64,000 nucleotides of DNA from NCBI GenBank assembly GCA_965220855.1, contig CBDCQY010000001.1, forward strand, positions 868,001 to 932,000, in the 5' to 3' direction. A program made the translations under genes and the position numbers. Shown here in pieces: positions 1 to 7,595 of this stretch (its first letter is position 1; the number at the start of each line of letters is the position of its first letter). The notes below the pieces were generated by a model. The model was not told the DNA's origin, searched no databases, and was given only the letters and a program-made list of their open reading frames with translations. Source of the stretch: Bin95 sp965220855 (lineage in GTDB: Bacteria; Pseudomonadota; Alphaproteobacteria; Bin95).

Positions 1-468
1 CGGCCCTTCCGAGACGTCCCGCCGGCGAATCCGCATCCCCGGGATCGCGTTTCTGTCGATCTCGACGCCAGGCGCCCGGTCGCCGAGCTCGTTCAGCACG
101 AGCTGCCGGATGACCTTTTCGGTGAAGCCGCCCGGCCGCACCCGGTCATTTTCCCAGCGCGACACGACGGTCTTGTCGTCAAGACCGATCATGCCGGCAA
201 ACGCCGCGCCCGTGGCGTCCAGCACATGGCGCAGGAACCGGATTTCCCGGCCCACCAGCTGCACCGGCGCGAGCGCGCGGGCCACCGCGACGGTCGCCAG
301 CAGCGCGTCGAGTTGCGGTATCTCGACGCCGCCATCCTCGTCTTCCACCACAGCGTCGATCAGCGTGACCGGAACGCCGAGTTCGACGGTCGCGTCATAG
401 GCCTTCATTGTCGATGCCTCTCTGCTCTCTTCCGCAATCGGAGCGAAGCGCCCCGAGTTCTGTGCCAT
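1..468 (-). CDS. MqsA-like HTH antitoxin (partial, runs off left edge)
   Basis: This is the likely antitoxin and autorepressor of a type II toxin-antitoxin pair. The 156 visible codons end in a helix-turn-helix of the MqsA/XRE type, recognisable by GREIRFLR near residue 86 and VVSRWEND near residue 111. No zinc-finger CxxC pairs are seen before it, unlike classical MqsA. An inner ATG at 408 is possible, but I choose the ATG at 468 because AGGAGG (479-484) sits ten bases before it and the reading frame is open between the two. It lies 80 bp downstream of the DUF4258 gene on the same strand, the toxin-first order seen in MqsRA-like systems. The C-terminus is outside the window. Regulation by binding its own promoter is inferred from the family. 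Confidence 0.75.
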   Translation of the reverse strand, partial: MAQNSGRFAPIAEESREASTMKAYDATVELGVPVTLIDAVVEDEDGGVEIPQLDALLATVAVARALAPVQLVGREIRFLRHVLDATGAAFAGMIGLDDKTVVSRWENDRVRPGGFTEKVIRQLVLNELGDRAPGVEIDRNAIPGMRIRRRDVSEGP

Positions 469-548
469 TCTGTTCAAGCCTCCTGTTTTTTCTGCATAAG
501 ACGGCTTCACCGCCAGCTTCTGTTGTCTTATCTGTCTTCACTCCGCGA

Positions 549-863
549 TCAACTGGAGTCGATAACCGTGATGACGATGACGCGCCCGGCGCCGGTGTCT
601 TTCAGGTTGGCGACGACTTCCAGACTTCTCCCGTCGACGTCGGCGCCGACGACACGGTATTTTTCCTGTCTGCTTCGGATGTCGATTTCGACATGGCGTA
701 GCTGACCGGAACGCAGGACCGATCGTATCTGCGCCGACCCGATGTCTCTCTCCCGCATCCTCTCCCGTGCATGACGTGTCAGCCGAATACCGAATCCTGG
801 ATGTTGTCTGAAGAAATTATTGAATTGAGCTCTGTAATACTCCGGTACTTCACTTGCCGACAT
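549..863 (-). CDS. DUF4258-family putative toxin
   Basis: A protein of 104 residues with the DUF4258 signature: a histidine/arginine helix (LTRHARERMRERDI, residues 29-42) followed by antiparallel strands carrying RQEKYRVVG and VIVITVID. DUF4258 proteins share the RelE/MqsR-like fold and are commonly ribonuclease-type toxins next to HTH antitoxins, which matches the downstream gene. The start is supported by GGAGG seven bases upstream of the ATG at 863. No catalytic assignment can be proven from the sequence. It could equally be a non-toxic orphan, but the paired HTH gene argues for a toxin-antitoxin unit. Confidence 0.7.
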   Translation of the reverse strand: MSASEVPEYYRAQFNNFFRQHPGFGIRLTRHARERMRERDIGSAQIRSVLRSGQLRHVEIDIRSRQEKYRVVGADVDGRSLEVVANLKDTGAGRVIVITVIDSS

Positions 864-1148
864 ACGATTGCCTCCATCATCGAATCTTCTCGCCGAATAT
901 TCTCCGGCATTGGACTATTCCAGCGCCCGGACCGCGTGGATGAGGTGACGCCATCGCCGGTCTCGCCGACGCGCGCCGCTTGGTCCCATCTGTCTCCCAG
1001 ATCGGCCGCATGGACCGAGATATAGGCGGGAGTTGGCTCGGTGTCAACCTGCTTTCATGCCCGTGTCGCCTCTTCGTCGCAGGCGGCGGTTCCGCTTGCG
1101 CGGGAAAGGCTATAGCCTGTGGGGGAGCCGGAGACAATTGGAGCGGGC

Positions 1149-1910
1149 ATGGCGAGCCTGAAGGAGATGGCCGGGCGACGGGGCGTTGCGCTCGGGGCCT
1201 GCATCATGGAGTTCGACAGCCCCGGCATCGGCCATATCTACCGGGCCGCCGGGGCGGAGTTCGTGTTCGTCGATTGCGAGCACAGCGGCATCGGCATCGA
1301 GGGGCTGAAGCGCATCCTGCGCTATCTGGAAGCCGCCGACATGCCGCATTTCGTGCGCCCGCCCGGCAAGACCTATCCGCATGTGGCGAACGCGCTCGAC
1401 GCCGGGGCGGAGGGGCTGCTGCTGCCCATGGCGGCGAGCGCGGCGGAGATGCGCGAGGTCGCGAGCTACATGAAATATCCCCCGGCGGGGGTGCGCGGCG
1501 TGGCGCTCGGCATCGCGCATGACCGCTACGCCGCCGGCCCGCCGGCCGAGGCGCTGGCGGCCGCGAATGCGCGCACGGTCTGCATCCCGCTGATCGAGAC
1601 CGTCGAGGGCGTGGCCGATGTCGAGGCGATCGCGGCGCTGCCCGAGGTCGATCTCCTGTGGATCGGCCATTTCGATCTCAGCTGCAGCCTGGGCGTCCCG
1701 GGCGCCTTCGATCATCCGGACTTTCTGGCCGCCCACGCCCGGATCGTGGCGGCGGCGCGGGCGGCGGGCAAGAGCGTCGGCCGGCTGGTCGGCTCGCCAG
1801 AGGAAGGCCGGCGGCTGATCGACGAGGGCGTCGAGTTCATCTGCTACGGCACCGATGCGAGCCTGCTGCTCCAGGCCGCGAAAACCGGCCTCGACGCCAT
1901 GCGCGGCTAA
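1149..1910 (+). CDS. HpcH/HpaI-family class II aldolase
   Basis: This is a predicted metal-dependent pyruvate-forming aldolase of the HpcH/HpaI family, which splits 4-hydroxy-2-oxo acids to pyruvate and an aldehyde. The protein has 253 residues, close to the family norm of about 255. The active-site set is complete and nearly in register with HpaI: His45 (DCEHSGIG), Arg70 (HFVRPPGK), Glu150 (PLIETVEG) and Asp176 (GHFDLSCS). I use the ATG at 1149 because GGAG precedes it by five bases; a GTG at 1119 in the same frame has no better support. The stop codon TAA lies inside the outer arm of the palindromic element that follows. The in vivo substrate cannot be told from context. Confidence 0.85.
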   Translation: MASLKEMAGRRGVALGACIMEFDSPGIGHIYRAAGAEFVFVDCEHSGIGIEGLKRILRYLEAADMPHFVRPPGKTYPHVANALDAGAEGLLLPMAASAAEMREVASYMKYPPAGVRGVALGIAHDRYAAGPPAEALAAANARTVCIPLIETVEGVADVEAIAALPEVDLLWIGHFDLSCSLGVPGAFDHPDFLAAHARIVAAARAAGKSVGRLVGSPEEGRRLIDEGVEFICYGTDASLLLQAAKTGLDAMRG

Positions 1911-2223
1911 CCCGCCTTTCTCACCAAGGCCACGGCCTGCGTCGCGCCCAGGCGTTCGATCCGCAAGGCGCGGGCCGAAGGGCGTAGCAGGAACTACGGT
2001 CGAGGCCCGTAACGCCGCGCACAACGCGGCAATGTATGATTGGCGGCGTTGGCGCCGCCGGGCGGGCGGGCGCCTGGGCGCGACCCGGAGGGCGGCGCTG
2101 TCGGGCCGGCAGGGTGCGTCGAGCGGCTTGCCCGATGTCCCCGCATCGCGCGGCGCCGCTCTCCTGCCCTGCCGGCCCGACAGCGCCGCGCAGGCCATGG
2201 CCTTGGTGAGAAATGCGGGCTAG
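1907..2223. repeat. Nested palindromic element between convergent genes
   Basis: The region between two convergent genes is built from nested inverted repeats. The outer arms, 1907-1941 and 2189-2223, are complementary at 32 of 35 positions. A middle pair, GTCGCGCCCAGGCG at 1941-1954 and its complement at 2071-2084, is perfect over 14 bp. An inner pair, 2092-2114 and 2167-2189, is perfect over 23 bp. The outer arms contain the TAA of the aldolase and the TAG of the kynureninase homologue. A single diverged copy of the outer arm occurs at 30697-30727. I see no ORF inside. It may be a MITE-like or REP-like mobile element, and may also act as a bidirectional terminator. Confidence 0.7.
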
Positions 2224-3266
2224 TCGCCGGCGAGCGCGTCCCGGACTGTGCGGCCGGCGTCCCAGGCGTCCGTGTGGCCAAGGAAGAGCGGCGAGAAGGC
2301 GAGCCGCAGCCGGTCCGGCGCATCGGCGCGCGCGGCGAAGCCCCGCTCGGCGAGCGCGGCCGCCAGGCCGGCGGCGTCCGGGCAGGGCAGCATGACATGC
2401 GCGCCGCGCGCCGTCGCGGGCAGGGGGTCGGGCTCGCCGAGCGCGGCCAGGAAGAGGCCGGCGAGCATGCGCGCCTTCCAGCCGAGCGCGGCGACATCCA
2501 CGCGCTCGAAGACGCCGAGCGCGCCGTCGAGCGCCGCGAGCGCCAGCGCCGAAGGCGGGGCCGGCCGGCCTTCCGGCAGGGCGTCGAGCGCCTGGCCGAG
2601 CTCTCCCGCCGCATGAAGCCAGGCCGGCGCGCCGGGGCCGGCGGAGAGAAAGCCCCGGGCGTCTCCGAAGGCCGCCTCCACGCCCTCGCGCTCCAGCGCG
2701 ACCGGCAGCGCGCCCACCATGCCGGAGAGATCGAAAAGCGCGCGCGCGCCCGCCCGGCGGGCCGCGGCCGCGATCGCGCCCATGTCGCGCAAGGCCCCGG
2801 TGGCCGGGTCCGGCTGGCGGAGCAGCAGCAGCGCGCCGGCGGCGAGCCGCGTCTCCGGCGCGGGGCCAAGGGCCGCCTCCATGCCGCGCGCGGCGGCGCG
2901 CGCCGGCAGGTCCGGGAACTCGCCGGGCGCGGCCAGCAGCGCCGTGCAGCCGGCGGCGTGGGCGGCGTCCAGCAGCGCGTCGAGCGCCTCGGCGGGCGAG
3001 GCGGCGAAGCAAATCCCGTCGGCGGGCGCGCCCAGCAGCGGGGCCAGCCGCTCCGCCGCCGCCCCGGCGAGGTTCGCGCCTTCCGAGAAGCCCGCGCCCC
3101 ACTCCACGCGGAGGAAGGCGTCCAGCCGGCGCTGCACGCCGCGCGTGAGCGGCCCGAGGCGGTCGGCGTCGAGCCGCACCGGGGCCGGCGGCAGCAGGAA
3201 GGCCTCGCGCAGCCCGGCGAGCGGGTCGGCTGCGTCGAGCGCAAGGCAGTCTTCGCGCCCGCTCAC
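2220..3266 (-). CDS. Kynureninase homologue lacking the PLP lysine
   Basis: A fold-type I PLP-family protein of 348 residues, clearly related to kynureninase: LLPPAPVRLDADRLGPLTRG near the N-terminus, GEFPDLP, LFDLSGMVGALP, FLSAGPGAPAW and a C-terminal RLAFSPLF. The family's YKYLN motif, whose lysine forms the Schiff base, reads RGFLS here, so the lysine is glycine (GGC codon); the DLAHSAG histidine is also lost (DLSGMVG). Classical PLP catalysis therefore looks impossible. The start is a GTG whose last two bases overlap the TGA of the upstream hydrolase, which argues for translational coupling. It is the last gene of a three-gene operon with a PhyH oxygenase and a hydrolase. It could be a degenerate paralogue or a repurposed binding subunit. 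Confidence 0.75.
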   Translation of the reverse strand: MSGREDCLALDAADPLAGLREAFLLPPAPVRLDADRLGPLTRGVQRRLDAFLRVEWGAGFSEGANLAGAAAERLAPLLGAPADGICFAASPAEALDALLDAAHAAGCTALLAAPGEFPDLPARAAARGMEAALGPAPETRLAAGALLLLRQPDPATGALRDMGAIAAAARRAGARALFDLSGMVGALPVALEREGVEAAFGDARGFLSAGPGAPAWLHAAGELGQALDALPEGRPAPPSALALAALDGALGVFERVDVAALGWKARMLAGLFLAALGEPDPLPATARGAHVMLPCPDAAGLAAALAERGFAARADAPDRLRLAFSPLFLGHTDAWDAGRTVRDALAGD

Positions 3267-4075
3267 GGCGCCGGCCCGAACAGCAGCTCGGCCGCGCGGG
3301 CGGCCATGCCGGCATTGTCGTGGCCGACGCCGGGCGCGGTGTGCAGCTGCCAATGGAAGGGCGCCGGCAGCCGGCTCGCCATATCGCGCCCGGCCTCGAA
3401 GAAATAGCGCCCGCGCGCGAAGCGGTGCGGCCCCTGGGCCATGGCCTCGGGCGATTTCAGCAGCATGCGCGCGTCGGGGTCGGTGTCGTTCTCGCCCACC
3501 AGCACGATCAGCCGCCGGGCGAAGGCGGCGGCGAGCGCCGCGTCGTCCATGCGGCAGCCGGTGAGGCCGTAGGGATAGCGCTCTTCCTCGCGCGGCGCGG
3601 TGTAGGCTCCGGCATTGGCGGCGACCGCAGCCTCGATGCGCGCCTCGGGCGCAAACAGCGCCATGCGATGGACGAACTGCCCGCCGGCGGAGTGGCCGTA
3701 AAGCGCGTAGCGCTCGGCTTTTGCGCCGGACCAGGCGCGGGCGGCGTCGAAGGCGCTCTCGACCACGCCGAAGCTCCAGTCGCCGCGCGGCAGGAAGGCG
3801 CGCCGGTCGGGCGTGCGCATGTTGCCGACCTCATATTCGCGCGGGCCCGGAAACTGCTCGCGGTCGAATTCCGGCGCGGCGATCAGCAGCCGGCGGCGGT
3901 CGGCATGCTCGGCCCAGACATCGCGATAGTCGGCGGCGTTGCGCCGATAGCCGTGCAGCACCAGCAGCACGGGGTCTTCCGGGCGCCAGGCGGCCGGGCG
4001 CCAGAGATGCAGGCGGACGGTGACCGCGCCTTCGGTCGGCCTCGGATGCGAAACCGCGATCTCCGCCGCGCTCAC
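3263..4075 (-). CDS. Alpha/beta hydrolase (esterase-like)
   Basis: A 270-residue alpha/beta hydrolase. The nucleophile elbow is GHSAGG with Ser129, the likely acid is Asp197 or Asp199 in GENDTD, and the histidine is His252 in GVGHDN. The oxyanion-hole segment LVLHGY is at residues 38-43. No signal peptide is visible, so it is probably cytoplasmic. It resembles the LpqC/PHB-depolymerase-like branch, but the substrate is unknown. It begins with a GTG overlapping the stop of the upstream PhyH gene and ends overlapping the start of the kynureninase homologue, so the three genes are translationally coupled. Confidence 0.8.
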   Translation of the reverse strand: MSAAEIAVSHPRPTEGAVTVRLHLWRPAAWRPEDPVLLVLHGYRRNAADYRDVWAEHADRRRLLIAAPEFDREQFPGPREYEVGNMRTPDRRAFLPRGDWSFGVVESAFDAARAWSGAKAERYALYGHSAGGQFVHRMALFAPEARIEAAVAANAGAYTAPREEERYPYGLTGCRMDDAALAAAFARRLIVLVGENDTDPDARMLLKSPEAMAQGPHRFARGRYFFEAGRDMASRLPAPFHWQLHTAPGVGHDNAGMAARAAELLFGPAP

Positions 4076-4905
4076 CGCCGCGCCTCGGTCACATCCGTGC
4101 CGGAATAGACCGCGCCCAGCATGCGCTGCATGGCTTCGGCGTGCGCGGCGCGGGCTGCGTCGTCGAGGTCCGCCGCCGGGCGCGGCTCATGCTTGAAATG
4201 GCCGAAGCGATCCTGCCCGCGCACCAGCACGGCGGAATCGTCGAGCTTCACCTGGCGCACATAGGTCGGGATGTAGCGCACGGCGAGGCCGATGCGCCGG
4301 TCGGGCGTGCTGTTGGGCTTGGAGCCGTGCACCAGGCGGATATGGTGCAGCGAGAACTCGCCGGCGGCGAGCGGCGCATCGACGGCGAGCGCTTCGTCCA
4401 CCTCCATCTGGATCTCCTGGCCGCGCGTCAGCAGATTGTCTTCGGCGAAGCTGTCGAGATGGGGTTGCTGGTCGAGATGGTGGGAGCCCGGCAGGAAGCG
4501 CATCGCCCCGCTTTCGACCGGCGCGTCGGAGAGCGCGACCCAGGCGGTGACCACATCGGCCGGCTCCAGCCCCCAATAGGTCGAGTCCTGATGCCAGGAG
4601 ACGAAGGCCGGGTCGTTGGCCTCCTTGATGAAGAAATTGGTGGTCCAGCAGAGCAGGTCGGGGCCGAGCAGGTCCTCCACCGCGTCCAGGATGCGCGGAT
4701 GGTGCACGATCTCGTCCGCCCAGCGGAACAGCAGATGCACCTTGTGGCGCATGTTGGAGTGGATGGCGTCGCCGCTGCCGGCCTCATAGGCCTCCAGCGC
4801 GTCGCGCCAGGCGCGCGCCTCGCCCTCGGAGCAGGCGCGCAGCGGAAACAGATAGCCGTCGCGCTCATAGGCGGCGATCTCGGCCTGGCTCAGCATCTTG
4901 CCCAT
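4072..4905 (-). CDS. Phytanoyl-CoA dioxygenase (PhyH) family protein
   Basis: A 277-residue Fe(II)/2-oxoglutarate dioxygenase of the PhyH family. The iron facial triad is His105 and Asp107 (SWHQDSTYW) with His193 (LVHGS), and arginines in PDRRIGLAVR (204-210) are placed to hold 2-oxoglutarate. MRFLPGSHH is the usual family loop. Relatives hydroxylate small molecules as well as phytanoyl-CoA, so the substrate is open. It is the first gene of a coupled operon with a hydrolase and a kynureninase homologue, suggesting oxidative processing of a small organic compound. A second PhyH gene at 28034-28897 is only distantly similar. Confidence 0.85.
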   Translation of the reverse strand: MGKMLSQAEIAAYERDGYLFPLRACSEGEARAWRDALEAYEAGSGDAIHSNMRHKVHLLFRWADEIVHHPRILDAVEDLLGPDLLCWTTNFFIKEANDPAFVSWHQDSTYWGLEPADVVTAWVALSDAPVESGAMRFLPGSHHLDQQPHLDSFAEDNLLTRGQEIQMEVDEALAVDAPLAAGEFSLHHIRLVHGSKPNSTPDRRIGLAVRYIPTYVRQVKLDDSAVLVRGQDRFGHFKHEPRPAADLDDAARAAHAEAMQRMLGAVYSGTDVTEARR

Positions 4906-4932
4906 GCGGAACTCCTCTTGCGTGCGCCGGCT

Positions 4933-5433
4933 CTAGCCGCCGGTCAGGCGCGGCGTCACCGGCCGCCAGGCGCGCGCGCCGGGGGGCGCGTCGGGCGTTT
5001 CGGCGATCGCCCAGCCGCGCCAGGGCGCGCTGCGGTCGAGGCCGGCGGCCGTGAGCCACTCGAAGGCGAAGCCGGGCGTCTCGACCGGTCCGGTGTCGGA
5101 ATCGAGCAGCAGCAGGAAAGCGTCGGCCGGGACCTCCGGCAGGCTCGCCGGCCCGTCGAACAGGTTGCGCGTCCAGTCGATGATGTCCGCCTGCCAGGGG
5201 CCGAAGCCGCCGCCGCCCGCGCCCCGATAGCTCGCCCGGTCGAAAAATTCCGGCCCCGGCACGGTGTGGATCGCGAGCCAGGGCGCGGGGCCGTCGTCCA
5301 GCGCGCGGAAGCGCTGCGAGGCCTCGAAGCCCGGCAGCGCCAGCAGCGCGGCGAGCTTCGGCCCGCTATACCACTCGGACCAGGCCGCCTCGCGCGCGGC
5401 GTCCCGGAAGCCGCATTCCACCATATAGAGCAT
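4933..5433 (-). CDS. Hypothetical protein, possible dimeric alpha-beta barrel
   Basis: A 166-residue protein of unknown function. The N-terminal pattern (hydrophobic strand, then WSEWYSGPKLAALLALPGF and a second strand SQRFRAL) is like EthD/dimeric alpha-beta barrel proteins. No signal peptide or membrane segment is seen and no catalytic motif is obvious. It lies 27 bp upstream of the PhyH-hydrolase-kynureninase-like operon on the same strand and is probably co-transcribed. Its start is 47 bp from a divergent methyltransferase gene. The fold suggestion is weak and based on the N-terminal third only. Confidence 0.6.
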   Translation of the reverse strand: MLYMVECGFRDAAREAAWSEWYSGPKLAALLALPGFEASQRFRALDDGPAPWLAIHTVPGPEFFDRASYRGAGGGGFGPWQADIIDWTRNLFDGPASLPEVPADAFLLLLDSDTGPVETPGFAFEWLTAAGLDRSAPWRGWAIAETPDAPPGARAWRPVTPRLTGG

Positions 5434-5480
5434 GAGCCGGAGTATATGGGGACGGCGCGGCGAGCGGAAGGCGGGACGCC

Positions 5481-6053
5481 ATGAACGAGGGCCGGATGAA
5501 CTGGGCGGGCTATTACGCGAAGACGGCGGGGCGGCCGCCGCGCCCGACCCTGCTGGAGGCGCTGGCGCGCTTCGGCGGGCGGACGGGGCTGGCGGTGGAT
5601 CTGGGCATCGGCGGCGGGCGCGATGCGGGCGTGCTGCTGGCGCGCGGCTGGCGGGTGGTCGGCATCGACCGCGAGCCGGCGGTGCTGGCGCTGCCGCGCC
5701 ATCCGCGCCTCGCGCTCAGGCGAGAGGCGTTCGAGACGGCGGCGCTGCCGGCGGCGCTGCTGGTCAACGCCAGCTTCAGCCTGCCATTCTGCCGCCCGGA
5801 GGCCTTTCCGGCGCTCTGGCGGCGCATCGAGGGCGCGCTCGCGCCGGGCGGGCGCTTCGCCGGCCAGCTGTTCGGCCCGCGCGACGGCTGGGCCGGGCGA
5901 CCGGGCCTGACGCACCTCTCCGAATCGGAAGTCCGCGCGCTGCTCGCGCCCTTCGAGATCGAGCGCTTCGACGAGGAGGAAGACGAGTCCGAAACCCCGC
6001 GCGGCGAATGGAAACACTGGCACATCTTCCACATCGTCGCCCGCAAGCGCTGA
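5481..6053 (+). CDS. Class I SAM-dependent methyltransferase
   Basis: A 190-residue Rossmann-fold methyltransferase. Motif I is AVDLGIGGGRDAGVLL (about residues 38-53), and the acidic end of strand 2 is VVGIDREP. After this come SFSLPFC and the PGG turn typical of motif III (LAPGGRFAG). The size and layout resemble TehB/UbiE-like small methyltransferases. The substrate is unknown. The start at 5481 is followed by an in-frame ATG at 5496, and neither has a strong ribosome-binding site. It converges on the Slam gene with only 15 bp between the stops, and is divergent from the hypothetical gene at 5433. Confidence 0.8.
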   Translation: MNEGRMNWAGYYAKTAGRPPRPTLLEALARFGGRTGLAVDLGIGGGRDAGVLLARGWRVVGIDREPAVLALPRHPRLALRREAFETAALPAALLVNASFSLPFCRPEAFPALWRRIEGALAPGGRFAGQLFGPRDGWAGRPGLTHLSESEVRALLAPFEIERFDEEEDESETPRGEWKHWHIFHIVARKR

Positions 6054-6068
6054 GCGCGCCGGCCCGGT

Positions 6069-7454
6069 TCAGAACTGGCGGACGAAGCGGAGTTCGCCGG
6101 AGAGGCGTTTGTAGTCGTGGAGCTGGGCGTTGGAGGTTCGGCGCTCTTGCACCATGGAGACTCGCGGGCTGAAGGGGCCGAGCGTGAAGCCGCGATTGTG
6201 GATGTCGAGGCGGAGCGAGCGGGTCAGGTCGCTGCGCGCGCCGCCGTCGAGCACGAAGGGCGACCAGTCGCCGCGATAGTCGGTGCGATTGAGCGCGCCG
6301 GATGCGCCCAGGGTGAAGCCCCAGGGCAGTTGCATGGTGAGGCCCAGCTCCGCGCGGCGGCCGATATTGCGCTCGCGCTCGCGCTCGGTGCGCTGGCGCG
6401 CCCAGCCGAGGCCCGAATCGAGGCGGACGGTGGGCGCCACGCGCCAGGCGAGGCTGACCGAAAGGTCGGTGACCGGCCCGTCGAGACGGGAGCTGTCGGC
6501 GTAGCGCCGCTCATGCTGCGAGAGGCTGAGGCGCGAGGTGGTGCGCCGGTTGAAGCGGTGGCGCCCTTCGAGGCGGAGACCGAGATCGCGGGAGTCGCGC
6601 TCGTCCGCCATCCAGCCCTGGCGGGCGCTGGCCAGCAGGCTGGCCTCGGAGGCGGCGTCGATCAGCCAGCGCGGGCCGAGATAGCCGGAGAGCTGCATGC
6701 GGTCGAACTCGCCGGCGCGATATTCGCGGCGCAGCATGTCGCCGCCGGCGCGCAGCCGCCAGCGCGGGGCCAGCGGCTGCTGATATTCGCCGCCGGCCCA
6801 AAGCGCGACCCCGACCCCGGATTTCGGTTTGTCGGCCCGGTAGGCGAAGGGCAGGCGGCCGAAGGGGGTGTCGATCAGGATGGTGCCCTGTTCGGTCTGC
6901 GAGGAGAGGTTGCTGTCGGGCGCGAGCGCCGCGCCGACGCGGACGGTCCAGCGCTTGCGGGCGCGCATGACGGCGAGGAAGCGGCGGACATTCTGCGCCA
7001 CCGCAGGCGGCGGATGGCCGGCCAGCACTTGCTCGAAATGACGCCGCGCCAGGCTGTCCTCCTGTTTGAGGAAGAAGGCGCGGGCAAGCTCCAGGCGCAC
7101 GCGGAGCAGCTCCGGCCGGGCGACCAGCATGGGGCGGAGCGCGGCGATGGCCTCGTCCAGCAGCGCGTCGCGGGCCGTTTCGGCGAGGCCGGGGCGCTGC
7201 GCGGCGCCGATGGCGGCGAGGCCGATCTGGAACAGCGCCTCGGCCGGGGCTTCGCCGCCGGCGGCCAGCGGGCGGAGCAGGGCGAGCGCCTCGGCGAAAC
7301 GCCCGGCCCCGACGAGCGCCTGCGCCTTGGCGACGCCGTTGGCGGGCGGGGATTTGGGGGTTGCGGCCGCGGCCGGGGCGGCGAGCAGCAGGCAGGCGGC
7401 GAGCGCGAGCAGGCGCGGGAGAGACCGCCGGAGGCGGGAGAGGCGGATGGTCAT
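6069..7454 (-). CDS. Slam-type surface lipoprotein assembly modifier
   Basis: An outer-membrane translocon that moves lipoproteins to the cell surface. The 461-residue protein has a signal peptide (RLLALAACLLLAAPAAAA, to about residue 31), a periplasmic TPR-like helical domain (about 35-185) and a C-terminal beta-barrel of the DUF560/Slam type beginning at WTVRVGAALAPDSNLS and ending in the outer-membrane signature FVRQF. I choose the ATG at 7454: the longer GTG start at 7514 would lie inside a terminator hairpin and would bury the signal peptide. It lies directly downstream of a TbpB-like lipoprotein gene, the usual arrangement of a Slam and its client. Expression may be attenuated by the hairpin between the two. 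Confidence 0.85.
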   Translation of the reverse strand: MTIRLSRLRRSLPRLLALAACLLLAAPAAAATPKSPPANGVAKAQALVGAGRFAEALALLRPLAAGGEAPAEALFQIGLAAIGAAQRPGLAETARDALLDEAIAALRPMLVARPELLRVRLELARAFFLKQEDSLARRHFEQVLAGHPPPAVAQNVRRFLAVMRARKRWTVRVGAALAPDSNLSSQTEQGTILIDTPFGRLPFAYRADKPKSGVGVALWAGGEYQQPLAPRWRLRAGGDMLRREYRAGEFDRMQLSGYLGPRWLIDAASEASLLASARQGWMADERDSRDLGLRLEGRHRFNRRTTSRLSLSQHERRYADSSRLDGPVTDLSVSLAWRVAPTVRLDSGLGWARQRTERERERNIGRRAELGLTMQLPWGFTLGASGALNRTDYRGDWSPFVLDGGARSDLTRSLRLDIHNRGFTLGPFSPRVSMVQERRTSNAQLHDYKRLSGELRFVRQF

Positions 7455-7486
7455 GCGGCCGCTTGCTCCGGTTGGCGGTTGAGCGG

Positions 7487-7523
7487 ACAGAAGAAGAGGG
7501 CGGCGCGTCACCACGCCGCCCTC
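7487..7523 (-). terminator. Hairpin between the lipoprotein and Slam genes
   Basis: GAGGGCGGCG at 7496-7505 and its exact complement at 7514-7523 form a perfect 10-bp stem with an eight-base loop. Read on the minus strand it is followed by TTCTTCTGT, a weak U-tract. It lies 73 bp after the stop of the lipoprotein gene and 42 bp before the Slam start, so it probably reduces read-through and sets a high client-to-translocon ratio. Confidence 0.6.
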
Positions 7524-7595
7524 CCGGAGACAGCCTGCCCGGCGGCGGGTCCGGGGCGCTTGCGCAGACCCCGAACCCGCAGACCGGCTCTCGGA

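Noticed and set aside
2040..3407. A 455-residue plus-strand frame over the kynureninase homologue
   Set aside because: Low-complexity Arg/Gly/Ala composition and perfect overlap with a recognised minus-strand protein mark it as a shadow.
7454..7514. A longer Slam start at GTG 7514
   Set aside because: It would lie inside the terminator hairpin and would put 20 residues before a normal signal peptide.
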